From the NCBI RefSeq assembly GCF_036169555.1, contig NZ_CP108032.1, forward strand, positions 2,790,001-2,854,000: 64,000 bases of DNA, written 5' to 3'. This stretch comes from Streptomyces sp. NBC_00306 (lineage in GTDB: Bacteria; Actinomycetota; Actinomycetes; Streptomycetales; Streptomycetaceae). Below the pieces are notes generated by a model. It saw only the letters and a program-made list of their open reading frames with translations. It had not been told where the DNA came from and searched no databases. Positions 10,888 through 18,496 of this stretch are shown here, in pieces. A program made the translations under genes and the position numbers. The first letter of the stretch is position 1; each line of letters begins with the position of its first letter.

Positions 10888-12552
10888 TCAGCCCCGGGTG
10901 AGCTTCTTGTAGGTGGCACGGTGCGGCCGGGCCGCGTCCGCGCCGAGGCGCTCGACCTTGTTCTTCTCGTACGACTCGAAGTTGCCCTCGAACCAGAACC
11001 ACTTGGACTCACCCTCGTAGGCGAGGATGTGCGTCGCGACCCGGTCCAGGAACCAGCGGTCGTGGGAGACGACCACAGCCGCACCGGGGAACTCGAGCAG
11101 GGCGTTCTCCAGCGAGGAGAGCGTCTCGACGTCGAGGTCGTTGGTGGGCTCGTCGAGGAGCAGGAGGTTGCCGCCCTGCTTGAGGGTGAGCGCGAGGTTC
11201 AGCCGGTTGCGCTCACCACCGGAGAGGACGCCCGCCGGCTTCTGCTGGTCAGGGCCCTTGAATCCGAAGGCGGAGACATAGGCGCGGGACGGCATCTCGA
11301 CGTGGCCGACGTTGATGTAGTCGAGCTCGTCGGAGACCACGGCCCACAGGGTCTTCTTCGGGTCGATGTTGCCGCGGGTCTGGTCGACGTAGGAGATCTT
11401 GACGGTCTCGCCGACCTTGATCTCGCCGGCGTCGGGGGTCTCCAGGCCCTGGATCATCTTGAACAGCGTGGTCTTGCCCGCGCCGTTCGGACCGATGACG
11501 CCGACGATGCCGTTGCGCGGCAGCGTGAAGCTCAGGTCGTCGATGAGGAGCTTGTCGCCGAAGCCCTTGGAGAGGTTCGCGACCTCGACGACGACACTGC
11601 CCAGACGCGGGCCCGGCGGGATCTGGATCTCCTCGAAGTCCAGCTTCCGCATCTTGTCGGCCTCGGCCGCCATCTCCTCGTAACGGGCCAGACGGGCCTT
11701 GGACTTGGCCTGCCGCCCCTTCGCGTTGGAGCGGACCCACTCGAGCTCTTCCTTGAGCCGCTTGGCGCGCTTGGCGTCCTTCTGGCCCTCGACCTTCAGA
11801 CGGGTCTGCTTGGTCTCGAGGTACGTCGAGTAGTTGCCCTCGTAGCCGATCGCGCGGCCGCGGTCGAGCTCCAGGATCCAGCCCGCGACGTTGTCCAGGA
11901 AGTACCGGTCGTGGGTCACGGCGACGACGGTGCCGGGGTACTTGGCGAGGTGCTGCTCCAGCCACTGCACGGACTCGGCGTCCAGGTGGTTGGTGGGCTC
12001 GTCGAGGAGGAGCAGGTCCGGGGCCTCGAGCAGCAGCTTGCACAGGGCCACGCGGCGCTTCTCACCACCGGAGAGGTTGGTGACGGGCCAGTCGCCGGGC
12101 GGGCAGCCCAGCGCGTCCATGGCCTGCTCCAGCTGGGCGTCGAGGTCCCAGGCGTTGGCGTGGTCCAGGTCTTCCTGGAGCTTGCCCATCTCCTCCATCA
12201 GCGCTTCGGAGTAGTCGGTCGCCATCAGCTCGGCGACCTCGTTGAAGCGCTTCAGCTTGCCCATGGTCTCGGCGGCGCCGTCCTGGACGTTCTCCAGCAC
12301 GGTCTTGGACTCGTCGAGCGGCGGCTCCTGGAGGAGCATGCCGACGGTGTACCCGGGCGAGAGGAACGCGTCGCCGTTGGACGGCTGCTCCAGACCGGCC
12401 ATGATCTTCAGCACGGTGGACTTACCGGCGCCGTTGGGGCCGACCACACCGATCTTCGCACCGGGCAGGAAGCTCAGCGTCACGTCATCGAGGATGACCT
12501 TGTCGCCGTGCGCCTTGCGCGTCTTGCGCATCGTGTAGATGTACTCAGCCAA
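10888..12552 (-). CDS. ettA: Energy-dependent translational throttle protein EttA (ABC-F)
   Basis: 554 residues if translation begins at TTG 12552, giving the family N-terminus (M)AEYIYTMRKTRKAHGDK; E. coli EttA is 555. An in-frame GTG/ATG start further upstream would add 15 residues not seen in the family. Two ABC cassettes are present, each with Walker A (GPNGAGKS, GPNGAGKT), signature (NLSGGEKRR, LSGGERNR) and Walker B (LLLLDEPTNHLD, LLLLDEPTNDLD), joined by the charged ABC-F linker (about 240-320). There are no transmembrane segments. EttA binds the ribosomal E site and gates elongation according to ATP/ADP. It is the first gene of a three-gene operon. Confidence 0.95.
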   Translation of the reverse strand: MAEYIYTMRKTRKAHGDKVILDDVTLSFLPGAKIGVVGPNGAGKSTVLKIMAGLEQPSNGDAFLSPGYTVGMLLQEPPLDESKTVLENVQDGAAETMGKLKRFNEVAELMATDYSEALMEEMGKLQEDLDHANAWDLDAQLEQAMDALGCPPGDWPVTNLSGGEKRRVALCKLLLEAPDLLLLDEPTNHLDAESVQWLEQHLAKYPGTVVAVTHDRYFLDNVAGWILELDRGRAIGYEGNYSTYLETKQTRLKVEGQKDAKRAKRLKEELEWVRSNAKGRQAKSKARLARYEEMAAEADKMRKLDFEEIQIPPGPRLGSVVVEVANLSKGFGDKLLIDDLSFTLPRNGIVGVIGPNGAGKTTLFKMIQGLETPDAGEIKVGETVKISYVDQTRGNIDPKKTLWAVVSDELDYINVGHVEMPSRAYVSAFGFKGPDQQKPAGVLSGGERNRLNLALTLKQGGNLLLLDEPTNDLDVETLSSLENALLEFPGAAVVVSHDRWFLDRVATHILAYEGESKWFWFEGNFESYEKNKVERLGADAARPHRATYKKLTRG

Positions 12553-12589
12553 GAGAAACCGTCCGGCAAGAAGTGGGTGGGCAGAGATA

Positions 12590-12622
12590 CACCCCATCTT
12601 GCCTGACCGCTACCCCGTGAAG
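12590..12622. repeat. Left copy of imperfect direct repeat bounding a decayed insert
   Basis: The segment beginning CACCCCATCTTGCC recurs at 15856-15891 as CACTCCATCTTGCC, followed in both copies by ACCGC(T/C)ACCC(C/T)G and AAGG. The ten-base core CCATCTTGCC is identical. The copies flank 3.2 kb containing an integrase remnant and several broken genes, as expected for diverged attachment sites. This copy lies in the leader of ettA. Confidence 0.45.
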
Positions 12623-12795
12623 GAAACCAGTACTTCAGGGCGCCTGTGACCTGGACGTTCGTTGATCGCGTCTGTGGCTGACCTGTCACTGGTTGTCGCC
12701 CTCGGTCGCTACCGAGCGGCCTCGCACGGCCCAGGGACGGCCCGGGACTCGGCCCGCTGGTGCCCGCACCGGACCAGGGTGCGACAGCTCGCCGA

Positions 12796-13308
12796 TCACT
12801 CAGGGGATTGGGGAGCGACTGGGAGCTGCTCGCTGTGGAGCCAGTCAAAGGTGCGGTCCGGTTCGAGGTGGGCTTGTCCCCAGTGGATTGCATGGATGCC
12901 GTTCTCGACGTCGGCCGTGAAGAACACGAGGACCAGCTTCGTCGAGGCCCCGAGCTCCTCGAACGCCTCATGCAGTTCCAGGTACTCCTCCGTCGTCAGG
13001 TCGTCATCTAGGTCGAACAGTGCGTCCCGCGGCTCCGGAGCATGCGCCTAGAACATTCGGCGTCGCGTGGAAGAATCCTTGGCGGGCAAACGAGCGCGAT
13101 CGAGGGGCCTCGGTCTGTCTGCGTACTTGAAGGGGAAGAGCGCGTGATCGTTGATCACGGCGTACTCGCAGCCACGCACCTCCCGCACAGGCTCGCGGGC
13201 CATGTCCGCCAGGTACTCGCGCACGGCCTCCGCGACAGTGACACCGTAGGGACTTCGCTTCTTCAGTCCGGCTGTGAGGTGCGTGGCGTGAGCCTTCGCC
13301 AGTCGCAC
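12796..13308 (-). pseudogene. Conserved hypothetical gene interrupted by an in-frame TAG
   Basis: From GTG 13308 the frame encodes MRLAKAHATHLTAGLKK..., runs 86 residues to TAG at 13050-13048, and then continues in the same frame with protein-like sequence (DALFDLDDDLTTEEYLELHE...VLVFFTADVENGIHAIHWG) to TGA at 12796. Codon bias and amino-acid composition on both sides of the TAG are gene-like, so a single ~170-residue product was probably split by a nonsense mutation. The frame also stays open with protein-like sequence about 22 codons upstream of the GTG, but without a start codon, so the 5' end may be damaged too. No domain is recognised. Confidence 0.6.
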
Positions 13309-13685
13309 CTGGACCGCCGCAGCGAGCCTGCCGGCCTGCTGCCCAAACCGCTCGATGGCCCAGCCGACGGCGCTACCGGATCGTCACCCCACACAGACAT
13401 GCCGCGTCCCCTCCCCCCTGGCCAGCCCCGCCTTCCAACTGTGTGACACGTACACGAAGAGCGCACAAGGGAGCGATCCGGCCACGACTGCTGAATTCGG
13501 GGTGAGCCTGGGAATCCACCGCATGGTGGGGACTGGCTCTTCACCGGGCTCAACTCACATTCGACACAAGCCGGTCTGGCAGAGGTCGGGAGCGGCAGAA
13601 GGTACAAGCCAGGCATCGTGGCTGTTCGTGCCGGGATCTTTCGTTCGGGGGACACGCTCGGCTGTCTGGGGTCAAAATCTCGATC
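13309..13685. other. Intergenic stretch within the decayed insert
   Basis: 377 bp without a convincing coding frame. The first 70 bp preserve the apparent lost 5' portion of the amber-interrupted gene (minus strand). The remainder has mixed composition and no clear repeats; it presumably includes the promoter of the gene starting at 13686. Confidence 0.4.
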
Positions 13686-14282
13686 ATGGATGCAGGGACG
13701 GCGGCGGTTCTCGGGGCAGCAGTAGGAGCACTTGGCACCGGCGGCGCTGCCCTTGCCACGGGGTGGTGGGGGGCCAGGCAGGCGAGGCTGCAGATCGAGT
13801 CGCAAGAATCACAGAATCGGCGCCAATTGCGGTTTAGTCATTTGAGTGAGCGGAGAGAGCCGAGAAGCGCCGCCTACGTGGAATACATATCTCAGGCGAA
13901 GAAACTCCAACGAGCATTTTCAGCTCTAGCTCCTCAAATATTGGGTGAACAGAATGCGGAAACGAGCGAGGAGGCGTCGGAGCTGGAAAACGAGAACACC
14001 AAGCTTCAGGAGCTCGCAGCTCGTGTTTCTGTCGAGGGCCCTGCGTCCATCGTGCAACCAGCGGCGAAGCTGAGGGAGACCGCTGGAAGTTGCAGCTTTT
14101 TCTGCCTAGTTATGCATATGCCTACGTCAGAGCTGAAGAGGTCCGGCCAGGCACCGACGGTGGTAGCCCAATTGGCGAGGGATCTAGATTCGATGATTGC
14201 CGCATTTACCGAGGCCGCTCGCGTTTCGCTTGACGAAGACATTTCTGGGATCCCCACTGACGTTAATCGACGCGCCACATGA
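13686..14282 (+). CDS. Hypothetical membrane-anchored coiled-coil protein
   Basis: 198 residues. The N-terminus (DAGTAAVLGAAVGALGTG, about 2-28) is a single hydrophobic segment. It is followed by GWWGARQARLQ and a long Glu/Gln/Arg-rich helical region typical of small Streptomyces single-pass proteins. The function is unknown. A/T-ending codons (ATA, ATT, AAA, TTT) are far more frequent than in neighbouring genes, which supports horizontal acquisition together with the rest of this insert. The ATG at 13686 follows a weak ribosome-binding region. Confidence 0.65.
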   Translation: MDAGTAAVLGAAVGALGTGGAALATGWWGARQARLQIESQESQNRRQLRFSHLSERREPRSAAYVEYISQAKKLQRAFSALAPQILGEQNAETSEEASELENENTKLQELAARVSVEGPASIVQPAAKLRETAGSCSFFCLVMHMPTSELKRSGQAPTVVAQLARDLDSMIAAFTEAARVSLDEDISGIPTDVNRRAT

Positions 14283-14293
14283 GGTCGGCGGAG

Positions 14294-14392
14294 CGACTTT
14301 GGCCTGGAGCCGCTTTGGCGCGAGTGATCATGGCTCATTCGATTTTGGGCCGTGATCTGCGAGGCTCGCGCCAAAGCGGCTGGCTAAAGTCG
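14294..14392. repeat. Long inverted repeat (about 30-bp arms), possible transposon-end or MITE remnant
   Basis: The left arm (14294-14324, CGACTTTGG...GCGCGAG) matches the reverse complement of 14365-14392 apart from one substitution run and a 3-base gap. The shared inner block GCCGCTTTGGCGCGAG is perfect. The 40-bp interior contains a second inverted pair (GATCATGGC 14326-14334 and GCCGTGATC 14349-14357). It could fold into an unusually long hairpin. No transposase lies beside it. Confidence 0.7.
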
Positions 14393-14601
14393 TGGAGCCG
14401 ACCGCCCCAGCCACAGCGGGGTTTCCCTCCCGTCCGCCCGCAACACGCAGCGCGCCGCCGGGCGCGGCCAGCCGGGGCGGAGACAGGAGGCAGACCGCGC
14501 CGTGCGCGGGCACTTGATGAACTAGAGAAACTTCTACCGCGCTGATGCCCTGGCCCCCGATTCGGTGTCAGCCTGTCGGCGCGCTGCGTACGGTGCTGGT
14601 C

Positions 14602-15163
14602 ATGCCTACTGTGCTGGATACGCCCCAAGGAGCCGCCGAGCTGGCCGAGTCGCTGTTGCCGTCGTTGGGGAACCGTTGGCTGCGCACTCAGGCCGTCGCT
14701 GCCCGAGCCGTCGAAGCCTCGCAGGCGCTCCCCGAAGACGAACGAGGCCTGCTCGTCGCCGCGGCCTGGGTGCATGACATCGGGATACGCCTCCAAGCTC
14801 CGAGACACCGGATTCCATCCGATCGACAGCGCTTGGCATCTGGCGTCTCTTGGCGCTCCTGACCGTCTGGTGCGGCTCGTCGCCCACCACTCCGGTGCTG
14901 TGTATGAGGCTGAGCAACGAGGGCTCTCCGCGGAGCTGGCCGTGTACGAACGCGAGGACTCGCCTGTCCTCGACGCGCTGATCTTCGCCGATATGACCAC
15001 CGGTCCTGCCGGGGAGCGCTTCGACTTCGGCCGGCGCATTGACGAGATCCTCGTTCGCTATGAGCCCGGCAGCGAGGTGCACACTGCGATCAGCAAGACT
15101 CGGCCTTACCTCGAGGGGGCTGTTGACCGGACTCTGGCGCGGCTCGACGATCAATCGATGTAG
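14602..15163 (+). pseudogene. HD-domain phosphohydrolase-like protein, frameshifted
   Basis: Residues 1-61 (MPTVLDTPQGAAELAES...AAAWVHDIG) lie in one frame; the continuation (YASKLRDTGFHPIDSAWHL...VAHHSGAVYEAEQRG...FADMTTGPAG) is in the next frame. Removing one A at 14785 (GGGATACGC to GGGTACGCC) restores a continuous protein of about 186 residues with the HD-type WVHDIGY and VAHHSG motifs. It is either a recent inactivating insertion or a base-calling error. HD proteins are metal-dependent phosphohydrolases. Its location among other broken genes favours genuine decay. Confidence 0.8.
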
Positions 15164-15389
15164 GGCTCCGTCTCGGAGGGCCCCGGTCGATCCTCATCCG
15201 CATCGACGGGTGGATGTTCAGCTCGTCGAGCCGGTCCGGCCGAACGAACGCGAATTCCTTGCTCTCGCTGCTCGTGCGCAACACGCCGCCGGTGATCTTC
15301 GCCGTGAAGCAGATCGAGAACGGCTGTCGTACCTCGCCGTACGCCATGACATGAGCGGGGTTGTGGCGTGCTTCCCGCCTGTCGACGTG
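15151..15389 (-). pseudogene. NUDIX hydrolase C-terminal remnant
   Basis: On the minus strand the segment HVMAYGEVRQPFSICF, then GGVLRTSSESKEFAFV, then LNIHPSMRMRI, is characteristic of the C-terminal half of actinobacterial NUDIX hydrolases. The last residues (ETEPYID) are in a shifted frame, so a small indel has occurred near 15180. The NUDIX box is absent because the sequence upstream has been replaced by the integrase remnant at 15391-15738. It is a non-functional fragment. Confidence 0.65.
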
Positions 15390-15390
15390 A

Positions 15391-15738
15391 CGTTGTCCTG
15401 GCTCCCGGGCCGAAGGTGACGGTCGTCTCGTCTTCACGAACGGAGTCGGCAAGGCCGAGTGGAGCAACGCGTTCAACGACCAGGCGTGGAAACCGGCACT
15501 CGCATCGGCCGGCATCATCCCGATCCCCGAAAGGGGAGAGCGGCACATCGTCGCCCGCGAACACGGGATGCACGCCCTGCGGCATTTCTACGCCTCGGTC
15601 CTCCTGGACGCCGGGGAGAACATCAAGGCCCTGAGGCTCTATCTCGGGCACAGCGATCCGGGGTTCATACTCCGCGTCTACACGCACCTGATGCCCAGCA
15701 ACGAGACAAGGACCCGCAAGGCAATCAGCGCGATGTAA
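15391..15738 (+). pseudogene. Tyrosine recombinase (phage-type integrase) C-terminal remnant
   Basis: An open frame of 115 codons without a plausible start encodes the C-terminal catalytic region of a tyrosine recombinase: HALRHFYASVLLDAGENIK, LYLGHSDPGF and RVYTHLMPSNETR. These supply the Arg, His and nucleophilic Tyr of the active site, but the N-terminal arm-binding and core-binding domains and the first catalytic Arg are missing. It ends at TAA 15736-15738, 117 bp before the right-hand direct repeat. This is the arrangement expected of an integrase beside its attachment site. Confidence 0.8.
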
Positions 15739-16152
15739 CGAGCCGCCGGTCATGCCCACGACGACCCAGAGACGGCCCAAGCCGCCTGACACACCCCCTC
15801 ATCGACGGGAAACCCGCTGGTGAGAGGCTGTTTCATGTCCAAGGTTGGCAAGTAACACTCCATCTTGCCGTACCGCCACCCTGGGCGAAGGCGGGTGGGT
15901 GACGGCACCTGCCGGCCCCCTCTCCCGCCTGCTTCCGGGACGCCAAGGTCGGGCAGCACGTGCCCTTGGCGCCACCTGTCTCACCGTGCGCGCACGGCCG
16001 CCCACTCCGGGTTGGATCCCTGGGAATCATGGCCATCTCCCGGCGTCCCGGAATCACGGCACCCCGAGTTCCGGTGTTCCGGAGTCCCAGAGTCCCGCTG
16101 ACGCCGGGCTCGGGGGTGCCGGACCCGCACCCCCGACCCCCGAGCGTCGTCA
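15739..16152. other. Intergenic region between integrase remnant and surface-protein gene
   Basis: 414 bp with no convincing gene. It holds the right-hand direct repeat (15856-15891). A run of short imperfect CCGGAATC / CCGGAGTC / CCCAGAGTC words at about 16040-16100, downstream of the surface-protein stop, could fold into several weak hairpins. Confidence 0.45.
15856..15891. repeat. Right copy of imperfect direct repeat bounding a decayed insert
   Basis: CACTCCATCTTGCCGTACC and the following CACCC...GAAGG correspond to the ettA-leader sequence at 12590-12622. The position, just past the integrase remnant, and same-strand orientation fit an attachment-site pair left after integration. Confidence 0.45.
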
Positions 16153-17565
16153 CTACTCGGTGGGGACCTTCTTCTTGCGGAGGAAGAAGATCGCGCCGCC
16201 GCCGATCACCACCAGCACGACCGCGATGCCCGCGATCATCGGAGTGGCGCTCGATCCGCCGGTCGCGGCGAGGTCGCCCTCCAAGCCGGCCGAGACGCCG
16301 CCCGCGGCGGCCGGGCTGGGCTGGGAGCCCAGAGTCTGGGTCTCCGGCGTCGAGGCGCCCTTGATCTTGCAGTCCAGGACGCCCCTGAAGTTCTTGCTGA
16401 AGCCGCCCGGCCCGGTGATGGTGAAGTCGTACGCCTGGTCCTCGGCGACCGGGATAGTGACCGTCCGCGACTCCCCCGCCGCGATCGTGTGGCTGAAGCC
16501 GGCCAGCTCGAAGGTGAACGGGGCGTCACCCTTGTTGGCCGCCGTGATGTCGACGCCGCCCTGTGCGCAGTTCTTCTTGGCGGAGAGCGCCGGGATCGCC
16601 CCGGCTGTGGCCCAGGTCGCCGCCGCGTCCGCCGAGACCGTGGACTCGCTGGACCCGGCGAGGATCTGCGTCTGGCTCCTGGTCGCACCCGCGAACGCCC
16701 TGCCCACCGGCACCGAGGTCGTCGCCTGCGCGCTGAGCGTCGCCGAGCCGTCCACGGCGCCCGCCGGCACGTCGAAGAAGACCTTCGCGCCGTTCACGGC
16801 GGACGTGACCGGCTTTCCGGCCGCGTCCGTGATCCTGATGCCGCTGGCCGCGGCGTCCACCGGCGGGGTCAGGGCGACCTGGGCCGCGTCCGTGCGCACG
16901 GTGACGGGCCCGAGACGGCCGCCCGCCTTGCCGGAGACCGCGCTCGGTTCGAGGCTGAGCGAGGCCTTCGGCTCGACGACGTTGCGCGCCTTGGCCTGGA
17001 GCCAGTCCGCGAGCTTCTCCGCCGCCGGGTCGAGGGCGTCGACGTCGGCGTTGTCGGAGTAGCGCCAGATGGCCACCTGTGTACCGGCGGCGGCGGTCTT
17101 CTGGCTGAGCGGACCGGTGCCGGCCGACGCGGCCAGCGCCGCGAGGTCGTCCACCTGCGGGTAGGAGTGCTGAAGGATCCAGCGGATCTTGCCCGCGTTC
17201 TTGTTGGTCGCCAGCGAGGTCTGACTCCAGGGGGTCTCCAGGTACTTCGCCTGGTCCTGAGTCGGGTTGTGTATGTCGATGCAATAGGTCTTCAGGCGGC
17301 CGCCGCCGTCCACGGTCATCTCGAAGACGCCGGCGGGTATTTCATGGCTCTCGCCGTTCGCCCGGAGTACGGCGGTGTCGAACGTCTTCAGTCCGTCGAG
17401 AGTGGCGACGGCGCCGCCCTGGTGCTGAACATCGTCCTCCGCGACGGCGGTACCCGCGCCTGCCATGGATCCTGCGGTGATGAGCCCCGACATCACGACC
17501 GCGACGGTAAGACGGCGGACAGCGCCCCGCCCGCGAGCGACCGACGCAGAGAACGTGCCGAACAC
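16153..17565 (-). CDS. Cys-Gln thioester-forming surface protein with LAXTG sorting signal
   Basis: 470 residues. A Sec signal peptide (about 1-45; VRRLTVAVVMSGLITAGSM...AVAEDD) precedes a TQXA thioester domain: Cys in TYCIDIHNP and Gln in AAGTQVAIWRYSDN should form an internal thioester that couples covalently to host or surface molecules. Beta-sandwich spacer repeats follow (about 215-420). The C-terminus is a class E sortase signal, LAATG, then a membrane helix and RKKKVPTE. The protein would be covalently anchored to peptidoglycan. GTG at 17565 is chosen because GGAGGGG lies 6 bases upstream. No sortase gene is in the window. Confidence 0.9.
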   Translation of the reverse strand: MFGTFSASVARGRGAVRRLTVAVVMSGLITAGSMAGAGTAVAEDDVQHQGGAVATLDGLKTFDTAVLRANGESHEIPAGVFEMTVDGGGRLKTYCIDIHNPTQDQAKYLETPWSQTSLATNKNAGKIRWILQHSYPQVDDLAALAASAGTGPLSQKTAAAGTQVAIWRYSDNADVDALDPAAEKLADWLQAKARNVVEPKASLSLEPSAVSGKAGGRLGPVTVRTDAAQVALTPPVDAAASGIRITDAAGKPVTSAVNGAKVFFDVPAGAVDGSATLSAQATTSVPVGRAFAGATRSQTQILAGSSESTVSADAAATWATAGAIPALSAKKNCAQGGVDITAANKGDAPFTFELAGFSHTIAAGESRTVTIPVAEDQAYDFTITGPGGFSKNFRGVLDCKIKGASTPETQTLGSQPSPAAAGGVSAGLEGDLAATGGSSATPMIAGIAVVLVVIGGGAIFFLRKKKVPTE

Positions 17566-17850
17566 AGAATTCCCCTCCGGGCGAGGCCAATTCGCGTGTG
17601 ACACGTGGGGGGAGTGCCTCGCCAGCATGCTCAAGTGCCCCGTGAGTACTGGGGAATCCTAGGGAGGCCGCGCACCCCAGGGCCCCGTCATACCGTCAGA
17701 CAACCATTCCGACTCGTAATCGTTATCGCCGACCGTCCAACCCTCACCACCCTTCGTTCCCGAATCGACAAATCTCCACAACTCCCGGTCAGGACGCGGG
17801 TACTGGCGGTCAGAGCACCGCACGCATGGTCGAGGCGCGGGTACCGACAG

Positions 17851-18405
17851 TCAGAACGGAGCCGCTGCGACCTGCGGCTGCACCCCATCCCGCACCTCCG
17901 CCGGCGGTGGGCCCGACGACTCCGGCAGCGGCTCGCCCACCGGAAGGACCTCGCGCTGCACCGGCCTCTCCCGCACCGGCTCCGTCGCTTTCGGTGCCGC
18001 TTTCACCACCCGCCGGAATGCCGACGTTCCCCGCGTCAGGTCATGGCCGACGGCCACCGCCTCGATGTCCACGAATGTCCTGCGCTGCCCTTCGCGTTGC
18101 CCGTTCCGCGGACCGCCGGGATCGGCCGTCCGGTATCCGCCCCGGTCCTCCTCGCGGATCCGCAACCGGCCATGGACGAGAAGCGGGTCGCCGACAGAAA
18201 CGGAACCGGCCAGATTTATGGCGAGAGTGCGCCAGGCGACAACCGTGTAGAAGCTGGTGTATCCGTCCGTCCAACTCGCGCTCTGCCGGTCCCAGCGCCG
18301 CGGCGTGACCGCGATACGGAATCGCGCCACACCGCCCGAGGCCGTTTCCCGGTAGTCCACATTCGTGGCGACATTGCCCACCACCGTCACCGTCGTGTCG
18401 TTCAC
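17851..18405 (-). CDS. Single-stranded DNA-binding protein (second, SsbB-type)
   Basis: 184 residues. The OB fold spans about 1-110 (NDTTVTVVGNVATNVDYRET, YTSFYTVVAWRTLAINLAGS, GDPLLVHGRLRIREE). The C-terminal tail is Pro/Val-rich and ends AAAPF, without the acidic DDDIPF tip of housekeeping SSB. It is therefore probably the auxiliary paralogue linked in Streptomyces to development and chromosome segregation. Tandem GTG codons (18414, 18405) precede the domain; the second is preferred because GGGGAGG lies 5-6 bases upstream. It is 91 bp downstream of the GTPase pair on the same strand. Confidence 0.88.
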   Translation of the reverse strand: MNDTTVTVVGNVATNVDYRETASGGVARFRIAVTPRRWDRQSASWTDGYTSFYTVVAWRTLAINLAGSVSVGDPLLVHGRLRIREEDRGGYRTADPGGPRNGQREGQRRTFVDIEAVAVGHDLTRGTSAFRRVVKAAPKATEPVRERPVQREVLPVGEPLPESSGPPPAEVRDGVQPQVAAAPF

Positions 18406-18496
18406 GGCGACCACCTCCCCGTCCGGTTCACGGTCGGCCTTTGCCGACCGGTTTCCATGCTGAACCGGCCCGGAGAATCCCGCTGCGCCCTGTGGA

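Noticed and set aside
10921..12606. 561-codon plus-strand open frame opposite ettA
   Set aside because: It mirrors the ABC cassette codons; the minus strand has full Walker and signature motifs.
13263..13805. 180-codon minus-strand open frame overlapping the amber-split gene's 5' region
   Set aside because: Its translation is Ser/Arg/Pro-rich without structure, and a different frame in the same DNA gives the protein-like extension of the split gene.
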